Assembly: GCF_033723955.1 (NCBI RefSeq)
Contig: NZ_CP137555.1
Span: 1,895,501 to 1,959,500 of the forward strand
Direction of reading: 5' to 3'
Source of the DNA: Microbulbifer pacificus
GTDB lineage: Bacteria > Pseudomonadota > Gammaproteobacteria > Pseudomonadales > Cellvibrionaceae
DNA: 64,000 bases
Below the pieces are notes generated by a model, which was not told the origin of the DNA, did not search any database, and worked only from the letters and a program-made list of their open reading frames with translations. The position numbers were made by a program, and so were the translations under genes. This document shows positions 18,677 through 26,490 of this stretch, in pieces (position 1 is the first letter of the stretch; every line of letters starts with the position of its first letter).

Positions 18677-19363
18677 CTATTTTTTGAATTTGAGTTCCGG
18701 TGTTCCGCGAACACCTCCGACGGTGAAAGTACGAATCACCCCAGGGGGAAGCAGGGTGCGACCGGCAGCGCTGGCGAGATCCGATCCGCCGACGTTCTGA
18801 TTGCCAAACTTGAAGCCGAGGTCGTTGATATATACGTATTCATTGCCGCGGTTGGCGACGGAAATAACCACGCCTTCTTTTTCCGGGTGATAGCTAACAA
18901 GTTCCGGCTTCGATGTAAAACCGCGACCGGTCACATGAATGGTAGCGCCCACGCGCAGCACCGTTTTGATTCCAGATTGTTCCTGGCCACTTAAACTAAG
19001 AGGCAACTCACGAGCAAACAAAATGAAAGAACGTGATTGGGACAATGCCCCCCCCACCCACTGCACGCGCACCGCCTGCTTTTTCCTGGCTGGGACCACG
19101 GCCTGAGGTGGAAATATGACAAAGCTTTCGTCGACGGGAACTGCTTCCTCACTGCCATCTTCGTTGACCTTGCGCTCGAAAATCTCAAATACGACCGGCA
19201 AATCAGATTTTCTCGGATTGTTTAATATCAGCGTCTTGCCGCCGACATCAGTCGGCAGCGTCAAAACACTCCGCATCGGTGTCAATGTAAAACCAAGCGC
19301 GTACTGCGCGGACAGGATGAAAATTAGAGGGGCAATGCACAAGCGGAAAAGGTTTCGCAGCAT
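18677..19363 (-). CDS. Fimbrial periplasmic chaperone, first copy
   Basis: 228 residues with a signal peptide (about 1-24, ending at ALG). The N-terminal domain carries LTLPTDVGGKTLILNN and FEIFERKV, followed by FVIFPPQAVVPARKKQAVRV, a good match to the archaic (CsuC-like) chaperone family, where the F1-G1 region donates a strand to the pilin. The C-terminal domain ends with GVIRTFTVGG. The ATG at 19363 was chosen for its GAGAG ribosome site and for the signal peptide. It is the first gene after the pilin, 68 bases downstream of it across a hairpin. Confidence 0.8.
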   Translation of the reverse strand: MLRNLFRLCIAPLIFILSAQYALGFTLTPMRSVLTLPTDVGGKTLILNNPRKSDLPVVFEIFERKVNEDGSEEAVPVDESFVIFPPQAVVPARKKQAVRVQWVGGALSQSRSFILFARELPLSLSGQEQSGIKTVLRVGATIHVTGRGFTSKPELVSYHPEKEGVVISVANRGNEYVYINDLGFKFGNQNVGGSDLASAAGRTLLPPGVIRTFTVGGVRGTPELKFKK

Positions 19364-19392
19364 GATTTTTCTCTCATCGAACAACGGGGTTA

Positions 19393-19415
19393 CCGGGCTG
19401 CTGCAAAATGCCCGG
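19393..19415 (-). other. Intercistronic hairpin, pilin / chaperone
   Basis: CCGGGC pairs with GCCCGG around an 11-base loop, 16 bases after the pilin stop. No T-run follows. Such a hairpin can protect the upstream pilin mRNA and raise pilin over chaperone. Confidence 0.4.
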
Positions 19416-19431
19416 CCCCCAGGTCTATTAC

Positions 19432-19914
19432 TTAATCAACAAATACCGTTATCGTGACGGTGTCTGAATAAATGCCAGCCATGGTTCCTACGTCGTCTAA
19501 GTACACGTCAATATCGTCACCATCAACAAATGCGTATTGAGTGCCAAACACTGTATTAGCGGCATTCAGGAGTAGGTGGTATGGGATTTTGTAGGTGTCG
19601 TCGACCTGATGCACAAGATATCCCTCGTTCGCCGACTCGAAAATAACCTGTAGATCGTCGTCAGTATTGCAATCGACATTTAGAACCTGGGTAAGACCCT
19701 TGGCACCGGAAAAAAGTAAATTTAGATCTAAATATCCGGCAGGTGCGTTGAACGTGATTTCGCACGAACACTCAATCTCACCCTGGAGTAAGATTTCCAC
19801 AGAATCCGAGCATTCATAACAGTCATGACCATAGTCATGTTCGTAACCGCCGGCATATGCACTTCCGGCGACAATAAGGGCAGCGGCGGCGCCGAGACCA
19901 AGTAGGTGTTTCAT
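19432..19914 (-). CDS. Major fimbrial subunit, spore coat U-like pilin
   Basis: 160 residues with a signal peptide cleaved after AYA (about residue 21). The mature N-terminus is rich in His, Asp, Tyr and Cys (YEHDYGHDCYECSD), and an IECSCE motif and VDCN follow, giving five Cys in all. The closing strand MAGIYSDTVTITVFVD is typical of SCPU/CsuA/B-type subunits, which assemble by donor-strand exchange. Overall very acidic. The codons and flanks are visibly more AT-rich than the surrounding housekeeping genes. GGAG lies nine bases before the ATG. It is the only main pilin in the locus and probably the fibre subunit. Confidence 0.72.
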   Translation of the reverse strand: MKHLLGLGAAAALIVAGSAYAGGYEHDYGHDCYECSDSVEILLQGEIECSCEITFNAPAGYLDLNLLFSGAKGLTQVLNVDCNTDDDLQVIFESANEGYLVHQVDDTYKIPYHLLLNAANTVFGTQYAFVDGDDIDVYLDDVGTMAGIYSDTVTITVFVD

Positions 19915-20377
19915 ACGACAGTTTCTCCATTACCGACGAAACATGAAAAAAGGGTTAACCACTTCAGCTCCTCGCGCCACATACACTGCAATGCAAACAG
20001 CGGGAACCCCTCACCATAGACAGCTACCTGACAACCAAAAAAGAAGTGTCTGACTCTTGATCATCCACGCGCTGGACTAACTGCGGCGGGACTCTTGCCT
20101 CTCCAAATATTCGAGCGGTAGAGCACTTTGAGTCTATCCAAAATTGTTTATTTTGCGAGCAGCAGGATTAAAAGTGACGCGGCCTGCGTTATTCAGGAGT
20201 GAACTGTCGGCAGATTTATTTGTCGGCGGAATTCTTGTTTCTGTTTCGATGAACGCGGCGGCAGAGGAAAAACAATTTTAACGAAAATAAAAAAGGCCGA
20301 CTCTCACAAGTCGACCTTCTTTTTTCGCTGTCATCATTTTCGGCGTGAGGCATTGCTGCACAAACCGAGAAATACCT
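19915..20377. other. Fimbrial operon upstream region and ppc 3' flank
   Basis: About 460 bases with no gene. Both flanking genes run on the minus strand: ppc ends here with a terminator (listed separately), and the fimbrial promoter must lie between it and 19914. I see no confident -35/-10 pair and no sigma54 site. The stretch is AT-rich compared with its neighbours. Confidence 0.5.
20284..20318 (-). terminator. Terminator of ppc
   Basis: On the minus strand AAGGTCGACT pairs with AGTCGGCCTT (one G-T pair), followed by TTTTTTATTTT. The stem sequence resembles the one after the tRNA-Leu genes. Confidence 0.8.
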
Positions 20378-23035
20378 CTACCCCGTATTGCGCATCCCCG
20401 CGGCAATACCGGCAATGGTCACCATCAGCGCACTTTCCAGCACCGGATCTTCCTCGCGGGTGCGCAGGCGCGCCATCAGCTCTGCCTGCAGCAGGTGCAA
20501 CGGATCGGTGTAGGGATCGCGCACGCGGATGGACCAGCGCATCACCGGGTTGTTGTCCAGCAGATCCTTGCGCCCGGTGAGCTGGCTGAGTGCAGCGACG
20601 GTGCGCGCCAGGCGGCTGCGCAGCTCGATGCCGAGGCGCAGCTGCTCCGGGTCGTCGGTGAGGCGTTCTTCGTACCAGGACGCCACGCGGGTGTCGGACT
20701 TGGCCAACACCATCTCCAGCATATCCACCACGGTCTGGAAGAAGGGCCACTGCTCGCTCATGGCACGCAGGGTGTCCGGCGCTTTTTCCAGGCCGGTTTC
20801 CAGCGCGGCACCGGTGCCGAGCCAGGCCGGCAGCATCAGGCGCATCTGAGTCCAGGCGAACACCCAGGGAATCGCGCGCAGGGTTTCCACCCCGCCGCCG
20901 GGCTTGCGTCGCGCCGGGCGACTGCCGAGCGCCAGGCGGCTGAGTTCGGTTTCCGGGGTGACGGTGCGCAGGTAGGACACCAGTGCGGGGTCGTCCCGCA
21001 CCACTTCGCGGTAGGCGCGTACCGAGGCCTGGGTCAGGCGATCCATTTCCGCGCGCCATTCCGGGCGCGGTTCCGCCGGCGGCAACAGGGTCGCCTCCAG
21101 GGTCGCCGCCATGTACTGCTCGAGGTTGTAGGCGGCCACAGACGGGCGACCATATTTGAAGCGGATCATCTCGCCCTGCTCGGTAACGCGAATGCGACCG
21201 GCGACCGATCCCGGGGGCTGTGACATCAGCGCCATACGAGTGGGCGAGCCGCCGCGGGAGATGGAGCCACCGCGGCCGTGGAACAGGGTCAGGGGAATAC
21301 CGTGCTCACGGAAAATACCGGTAAGCGCTTCCTGCGCGCGGAACTGCGCCCAGGCCGCGCCGAGGAAGCCCGCATCCTTGGCGGAATCCGAATAACCGAT
21401 CATTACTTCCTGGCCGGACTTCACACGCTCGCGGTAGAAGGGAATTTCCAACAGCGCGCTCATGGTGCCGAAGGCGTTGTTGAGGTCGTCCAGGGTTTCG
21501 AACAGCGGCACCACGCGCATCGGCTCGCGCACACCGGCGATCTTCTGCAACAGCATCACCGCGAGCACATCGGAGGACGTTTTCGCCATGGAGATCACAT
21601 AGGCACCGAGGCCTTCCGGCCCCTGTTCGGCGATCACCCGGCAGGTGTCGAGCACTTCGCGCACTTCGTCGGTACAGAATTCACTGCGGTAGAAGGCACC
21701 GTTCACCAATGGGCGGCGGCTTTCCAGTTCGGCCAGCAGGAATTTCTGCTTCACCTTCTCACCCCAGCTGGCGTAGCTGCCCAGGTCCAGGTAGCGGGTG
21801 ATCGCGTCGATCACATTGGCGTGGCGGGTGGATTCCTGGCGGATATCCAGTTTCAACAGGGTAATGCCGAAGCAATTGAGGCGGCGGAGGGTGTCTTTCA
21901 GCTGGCCTTCGGCAATGGCAGCGAGGCCCACCGCGCGCAGGGAGCGGTCAATCAGGCTCAGTTCCTGGTACAGCTCACGGCCACTGGCATAGATCGCCCC
22001 TTCGGGTTCCACGCCGCCATTTACCCGCGCCTCCATCAGTGCGCGGGTATTGCGCAGACGATCGCGCAGCTCGCGCAACAACAGGCGGTAGGGTTCCTGG
22101 CTGGGGCCGGTGCGCGCCAGCAACTCGTCGCTGGCCCGGTGCATGGACAGGTCCGCGAGCAGGTTTTCCACATCCCGCAGGTACAGGTCGGCAGCCATCC
22201 AGCGCGCCAGGGTCAACACCTGACGGGTCACCTTGGCAGTGACGTTGGGGTTGCCATCGCGGTCGCCGCCCATCCAGGAGGCAAAGCGCACCGGCACCCA
22301 ATCCGCAGGCAGCGGCTCGAGCCCTGCCAGTGCCAGCTCTTTCTCGATATCGCGCATGCCCTGCGGCACAGCCTGCCACAGGGACTGCTCGATGGTAGCG
22401 AAACCCCACTTGGCCTCGTCCACCGGGGTCGGGCGTTCGCGGCGAATTTCGTCGGTGCACCAGGCGGAGATGATCTGCTCACGCAGCAGACGGCGCAGGT
22501 GCTCCTCCTCTTCCGGGGTCGTGTCCGGCCGATCCATCTCGGTGAGCAGGTTGGCGATCTGGTCGTATTTGCGGATCAGGGTGCGGCGGGTGACCTCGGT
22601 GGGGTGGGCGGTGAGCACCAGCTCAACCGACAGCTCAGCCAACGCCTGGCGGATCTTTTCCTGACTCACGTCAGCATTCTTCAGCTCAGCCAGTACCTGG
22701 CGCAGGCCGCGGTCTGTATCCGGGTCGCCCGGGAAGCGCTCATGGCGGCGATGCAGGCGTTCGCGGTGACGCTGCTCGGCAATATTGGCGAGGTTCAGGA
22801 ACTGACTGAAGGCGCGCGCCACTTCCAGCAGGGTTTCGTCATCCAGCGGATCCAGCAGCTCCCGTAGTTTTCCTACAGGCATTTCCCCATGGCTGCGGCT
22901 CTCTACCGCCACCTGGCGAATGGTCTCGACGGTGTCGTACAGGGCGCCGCCGGCCTGGGCGCGCAGCACTGTACCAAGCTCTTCGCCGAGCAACCGGACA
23001 TCTTCCCTCAACGGAGCATTTTGGTCTTGATCCAC
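20378..23035 (-). CDS. ppc: Phosphoenolpyruvate carboxylase
   Basis: Fixes bicarbonate onto phosphoenolpyruvate to give oxaloacetate, refilling the TCA cycle; cytosolic tetramer. At 885 residues it matches E. coli (883). The catalytic His motif TAHPTEVTRRTL, the RVVPLFETLDDL segment, GYSDSAKDAG, the glycine-rich FHGRGGSISRGG loop, and the C-terminal MRNTG that takes part in the active site are all present. Nothing is missing. It has its own terminator and about 250 bases upstream before the second tRNA-Leu. It is a core gene lying inside the segment bracketed by the two tRNA-Leu copies. Confidence 0.97.
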   Translation of the reverse strand: MDQDQNAPLREDVRLLGEELGTVLRAQAGGALYDTVETIRQVAVESRSHGEMPVGKLRELLDPLDDETLLEVARAFSQFLNLANIAEQRHRERLHRRHERFPGDPDTDRGLRQVLAELKNADVSQEKIRQALAELSVELVLTAHPTEVTRRTLIRKYDQIANLLTEMDRPDTTPEEEEHLRRLLREQIISAWCTDEIRRERPTPVDEAKWGFATIEQSLWQAVPQGMRDIEKELALAGLEPLPADWVPVRFASWMGGDRDGNPNVTAKVTRQVLTLARWMAADLYLRDVENLLADLSMHRASDELLARTGPSQEPYRLLLRELRDRLRNTRALMEARVNGGVEPEGAIYASGRELYQELSLIDRSLRAVGLAAIAEGQLKDTLRRLNCFGITLLKLDIRQESTRHANVIDAITRYLDLGSYASWGEKVKQKFLLAELESRRPLVNGAFYRSEFCTDEVREVLDTCRVIAEQGPEGLGAYVISMAKTSSDVLAVMLLQKIAGVREPMRVVPLFETLDDLNNAFGTMSALLEIPFYRERVKSGQEVMIGYSDSAKDAGFLGAAWAQFRAQEALTGIFREHGIPLTLFHGRGGSISRGGSPTRMALMSQPPGSVAGRIRVTEQGEMIRFKYGRPSVAAYNLEQYMAATLEATLLPPAEPRPEWRAEMDRLTQASVRAYREVVRDDPALVSYLRTVTPETELSRLALGSRPARRKPGGGVETLRAIPWVFAWTQMRLMLPAWLGTGAALETGLEKAPDTLRAMSEQWPFFQTVVDMLEMVLAKSDTRVASWYEERLTDDPEQLRLGIELRSRLARTVAALSQLTGRKDLLDNNPVMRWSIRVRDPYTDPLHLLQAELMARLRTREEDPVLESALMVTIAGIAAGMRNTG

Positions 23036-23225
23036 GAAATACCTCCCTTCTATTGAACTTATTTGCGCGACATTTTACATATTTCACGCTAGAGATTGAT
23101 GCATCAGCAGTATTTTTCTGTAAAAAAACTACAAGAATAATGCCTCCAAGCGAAGCGTACCCCCTCCCCAGCGGGGAAAATGCCAAGACAGATACGGCCG
23201 GTCGCAAATAGGTCACAACTGACAA

Positions 23226-23253
23226 TTGACACGCCGCAGAAAACGGCTATAGT
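23226..23253 (+). promoter_or_regulatory. Promoter of tRNA-Leu copy 2
   Basis: TTGACA (23226-23231), 16-base spacer, TATAGT (23248-23253), followed by GCGC as in copy 1. Confidence 0.82.
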
Positions 23254-23261
23254 GCGCAACC

Positions 23262-23281
23262 TCAGCGGAACGCACCGCTGA
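23262..23281 (+). other. tRNA leader hairpin, copy 2
   Basis: TCAGCGG / CCGCTGA stem as in copy 1, with a different six-base loop, two bases before the mature tRNA. Confidence 0.6.
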
Positions 23282-23283
23282 TT

Positions 23284-23370
23284 GCCCAGGTGGCGGAATT
23301 GGTAGACGCGCTAGCTTCAGGTGCTAGTGGCCTTACGGTCGTGGAAGTTCAAGTCTTCTCCTGGGCACCA
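23284..23370 (+). tRNA. tRNA-Leu (CAG), copy 2
   Basis: Identical over all 87 bases to the copy at 14469, including the encoded CCA, and in the same orientation. Promoter elements, leader stem and terminator are also shared, so the whole transcription unit was duplicated. Confidence 0.97.
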
Positions 23371-23377
23371 TATCCGC

Positions 23378-23409
23378 AAAAAAGCCGACTCGAAAGAGTC
23401 GGCTTTTTT
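23378..23409 (+). terminator. Terminator of tRNA-Leu copy 2
   Basis: GCCGACTC, GAAA loop, GAGTCGGC, then TTTTTT; one base pair shorter than the copy after the first tRNA-Leu. Confidence 0.9.
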
Positions 23410-23522
23410 ATTGCGCTTAATTTTTACCTTCGCATACCCGCACGTGACAATGCACAGATCAGGCTATGCGATAGCGTTAAACACCGACTGACTAACATCC
23501 ATGTGCAGCAGGTTAGCCAGGA

Positions 23523-24260
23523 TCAGGTTACCGCTTCCGATATGTGGACTTCAGATTTTTCACAGTGTTTATTCGAAACCATTCTCGGCCGTCCACGCTT
23601 CAGTGGACGCACGCGCTGATTGGCGATCTGCTCAACTTTATCTTTGAACCCATCACCACCCAACACCTGCCCTAGCTTAATAGTTTCCGCTATATCTTCG
23701 TGCAGCCCGCGATCAAAGTGATATCGAAACTGCTTGCGATATTGCTCGGCGCGCGCACGAGGAGTATCTCCGAGCTCGAGATACAAGCGGTGATCTGAAA
23801 TTACATCACTGCTTTCTGAGCTGGCATGGTGATTGAAGCTAGACCACGAATACGCACCCAGGGAATGGGTAAGCCCGAAATACAACGGGCGCAGTTCGAC
23901 ATAGCGGTAACAGGTTAGCAAGTATTCGTCGGGATCGATCAGGCTCGACTTGTAACGACCCTCCCACAGGGTACCTGAGCGCCGATAGCGGTGATTTATA
24001 AATTGCACATAGCGACGCCCGAGGGACTGCATCATAGAGGGTATTCCCTCGGGAACTCGGGGCGTGGCGATAATCTGGATCATATTTGGCAGCAGCACAT
24101 AGGCGTGCACTTCAACCAGATACTGGTCCGCCGCACTGCGCAGGCTGGTCAGATAAAACTGATAATCCTCATAACCAAAAAAGCACGGCAGGTTGTTGTG
24201 ACCTTCCTGCACAATATGTTGGGGAATATCAATCAGATTGAGTCTGGGGAGACGAGGCAT
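23523..24260 (-). CDS. REP-associated tyrosine transposase (RAYT) homologue, HUH motif lost
   Basis: 245 residues, intact frame. It matches RAYT/Y1 transposases along its length: an MPRLPRLN start, HAYVLLPN near residue 52, MMQSLGRRYVQFIN, YRRSGTLWEGRYKSSLI, LLTCYRYVEL with the catalytic Tyr region (Tyr118/Tyr120), and a WSSF segment. The family's metal-binding motif here should read NHVHLL. Instead residues 59-64 read NMIQII: both metal-binding His are replaced (Met60, Gln62), as checked in the DNA. HUH nucleases need these residues, so cleavage activity is unlikely. A 7-bp hairpin lies in the coding sequence near the C-terminus. It sits just after tRNA-Leu copy 2, in an AT-richer patch. Confidence 0.85.
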   Translation of the reverse strand: MPRLPRLNLIDIPQHIVQEGHNNLPCFFGYEDYQFYLTSLRSAADQYLVEVHAYVLLPNMIQIIATPRVPEGIPSMMQSLGRRYVQFINHRYRRSGTLWEGRYKSSLIDPDEYLLTCYRYVELRPLYFGLTHSLGAYSWSSFNHHASSESSDVISDHRLYLELGDTPRARAEQYRKQFRYHFDRGLHEDIAETIKLGQVLGGDGFKDKVEQIANQRVRPLKRGRPRMVSNKHCEKSEVHISEAVT

Positions 24261-24570
24261 CTTTCCAAAAAATCCTTTTTATTTTGTACGAGTGTACCAG
24301 TTGTGCATCCAGCACTGAAAAGGGTTGGAATTATTACAAACTAATCAAAAAAAATTCAAACCATTCGCGCTAGAAACCTAACCTCATCACACTCAACCAC
24401 TGGAATTTCTATCGTGTGCGACGTGAAAATTCGCTTTTTAGTTCACGACATGCGGCAATAAAAAAGATGAATCTATCAGGCATGTTATTAACGGACGCAA
24501 GAGCATCGGTCAGGCTACCGATGAAAATGAAGACGGCATTCGCTGCAAAAGTGATCTGGAACAATCCCTG
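24261..24570. other. AT-rich intergenic region upstream of the RAYT homologue
   Basis: About 310 bases with no gene. It includes an imperfect palindrome around CGTGAAAATTCG and several A-runs. It should contain the RAYT promoter. No flanking REP pair with the usual GTAG foot was found. Confidence 0.4.
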
Positions 24571-24625
24571 ATCCATCAAAAACAAAAAACCCAGAAAAAG
24601 CCGGGCTTCTTGTTTTTGATCGGAT
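24571..24625 (-). terminator. Terminator of the sorAB transcript
   Basis: Imperfect inverted repeat of about 22 bases. On the minus strand CCCGG/CTGGG closes the stem, and a T-rich stretch (TTTTTTGTTTTTG) follows. It lies about 60 bases past the sorB stop. Confidence 0.65.
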
Positions 24626-24633
24626 GCCCCACC

Positions 24634-24668
24634 CTGAAATAGGTTGATATTGCGGAGACCTATTTCAG
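24634..24668 (-). other. Perfect 11-bp hairpin after sorB
   Basis: CTGAAATAGGT (24634-24644) pairs perfectly with 24658-24668 around a 13-base loop, 12 bases past the sorB stop. No T-run follows. Together with the next hairpin it forms a tandem 3' structure. Confidence 0.55.
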
Positions 24669-24680
24669 CGAAAATAACCG

Positions 24681-25013
24681 CTAATTTTTGCCATTTTGAG
24701 ACAACAGATAATTCACAATCGTAGCCACTTCATTATCCGGAATCGGCGCGCCAAACGCGTTTTTCATCTTCATTACCGTAGCGGTCCACTGCTCGCTAGT
24801 TAGCGGCGGCTGCATGTAGATGTAGTCAACCGAGTGGCAGATTGCGCAATTGCGGTTGGCGACATCCATGCCCGGTCCCGGTTTCAGTTTCGCAGTCTCT
24901 GGGGGCAGGTCGATTTGCACTTCGCCTGGTCCTGCTGCAACAAGGAGCACTGGGTGTGCGGCCAGGATGAGGAGTGCCGCCAGCGCAAGTCTCGATAGCG
25001 ATATTTTTCTCAT
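24681..25013 (-). CDS. sorB: Sulfite dehydrogenase cytochrome c subunit (SorB-like)
   Basis: 110 residues, periplasmic. It has a signal peptide (about 1-27), then a single c-type haem site, CAICH at residues 56-60. The segment around VDYIYMQPPLTSEQW and a later Met-rich stretch (MKMKNAFG), which could supply the axial Met, fit the small SorB cytochrome that accepts electrons from the molybdenum subunit. The ATG at 25013 was chosen because it starts the signal peptide. Ten bases separate it from the upstream sorA gene. It would pass electrons to a soluble cytochrome c or to the terminal oxidase. Confidence 0.82.
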   Translation of the reverse strand: MRKISLSRLALAALLILAAHPVLLVAAGPGEVQIDLPPETAKLKPGPGMDVANRNCAICHSVDYIYMQPPLTSEQWTATVMKMKNAFGAPIPDNEVATIVNYLLSQNGKN

Positions 25014-25023
25014 GGTTCGATCC

Positions 25024-26280
25024 TCAAACGCAGGTGACCCGAAGAATCTCGACAACATTGCGCATGTAACCGGAAGGATTCCAGCGTGGGGTTAAGCGCT
25101 GCGATTCGCCTTTGGTGTTGACTGCCATGCTGGCGAGTTCATAGTGGTTTCCTTTCTTGGGTGTGAATGTGCTACGCCACTCGCGGAAACTGTACTTGCC
25201 GTGGTCCTTACCGAGTTTGGTTTCGGCCCAGGTCTTGCCGCCGTCTGTGGATAACATTACACGGGCGATGCCGAAACCACCGTCAAACGCGATACCGTTT
25301 ACCTCTTGGCTGCGACCGCTTGGGAGCGCTGCACCATCGGCCACGCTGGTAATGAACGAGCGCACGACCATGCGGTTGATTGGAATCGTATCGCCCCCCT
25401 TTTTTCCCGGCTCGGTGCAGGCACAGGGATTATCCGGAATCCGATACGCGGGTTTCATCCAGAAGCTCTCATCTACCTCTCCAATTACCTCAATGTCGTT
25501 CAGCATCTTGACCCAGTAGGTGGCATACCACCCCGGTACCACCAGGCGGACGGGATAGCCATTGAGCAGGGGAAGTGGTGCGCCATTCATGCTGTAGGCA
25601 ACGATGACATCAGGCGAGAGCGCGATGTCCATATCGAGGGACTTGATAAAATCCGGGGTGGACGGGAGCACGGGACCGTCAGCGCCGTTGAATCTGACCT
25701 GGGCTGCCCCGCTTTCTATGCCCGCCTTTTGCAAAATGTCGCGAAGCCGAACGCCTTTCCATAGGGCGTTACCCATGGCACCGTTGCCCCATTGGCCGCC
25801 GGCCACTCGCGGATTGAACAGACCGCGGCTGTTGCCCGCACACTGGCAGACCGCGGCAATTTCGACGGGTTCGTAGCTATTTTTGAGATCGTCGATGGTC
25901 AATTCAATAGGCTGCCTGACCCGCCCGTGAATCTTGATGCGAAAGGCGCGTTCATCGATGCTTGTCGGCATACCCGCAAGGTGCCAGCGCACGAAAAAGG
26001 CATCGTTCGGCGTAAATACACCCTCATTGAAAACCGACATCGGCGTTTCAAGTTGCACCGGACGAGCGGTCATCCGGATTAACTCGCGCTTCTGCGGGTA
26101 GGTAACGAGTTCCCGCTGACCGTTCGACATAGGTAGTTCGACCAGCCTTTGTAACGCGGAGGTTGGCGAGCTGCGACCAAAAAACGCAAGACCACCTAAC
26201 GCAGCCCCTGCGCCGAGAAACCTCCGGCGCGACGCGTTCAGAACATCCCAATTGCTATGCGAGTCCTCATGATCACCCAT
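25024..26280 (-). CDS. sorA: Sulfite dehydrogenase molybdenum subunit (SorA-like)
   Basis: 418 residues. A Tat signal with SRRRFLGAG at residues 17-25 means it is exported folded with its cofactor. The oxidoreductase molybdopterin domain follows, with the expected Mo-ligating Cys147 in CQCAGNSRG, then the C-terminal Mo-co dimerisation domain (about 290-410). Sulfite is oxidised to sulfate and electrons go to the adjacent cytochrome. The ATG at 26280, with GGGAAG upstream, starts the Tat peptide; a longer frame exists but lacks meaning. The assignment to SorA rather than another sulfite-oxidase-family enzyme rests mainly on the paired cytochrome. The G+C appears lower than in the housekeeping genes nearby. 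Confidence 0.82.
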   Translation of the reverse strand: MGDHEDSHSNWDVLNASRRRFLGAGAALGGLAFFGRSSPTSALQRLVELPMSNGQRELVTYPQKRELIRMTARPVQLETPMSVFNEGVFTPNDAFFVRWHLAGMPTSIDERAFRIKIHGRVRQPIELTIDDLKNSYEPVEIAAVCQCAGNSRGLFNPRVAGGQWGNGAMGNALWKGVRLRDILQKAGIESGAAQVRFNGADGPVLPSTPDFIKSLDMDIALSPDVIVAYSMNGAPLPLLNGYPVRLVVPGWYATYWVKMLNDIEVIGEVDESFWMKPAYRIPDNPCACTEPGKKGGDTIPINRMVVRSFITSVADGAALPSGRSQEVNGIAFDGGFGIARVMLSTDGGKTWAETKLGKDHGKYSFREWRSTFTPKKGNHYELASMAVNTKGESQRLTPRWNPSGYMRNVVEILRVTCV

Positions 26281-26490
26281 CTTGATCTTCCCTTGGCCGA
26301 GCAGCCGGCGGTGCTTAAGGCGGCCCCTCGCGGTAGAAGGCGGGTGGCCAACTGATACCATAGTTAACTTCTTGCATAGCAAGAAAAATGGGCACCTTAT
26401 TTGCCGCAGCCCAGCCTTAATTCAAGGTCAATGGCTCGCCGCGTGGCCATCCAATTGCGCCGAATGGCTGTTTTTCTGTCGGCTCATTTA

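Noticed and set aside
14469..23370. The tRNA-bracketed segment as an integrative element
   Set aside because: No integrase, excisionase or mobilisation gene is present and the direct repeat is the complete tRNA unit, so a simple duplication or rearrangement is more likely.
23590..23609. CGTCCAC/GTGGACG hairpin near the end of the RAYT gene as a REP sequence
   Set aside because: It is within the coding frame, single, and lacks the GTAG foot and a partner.
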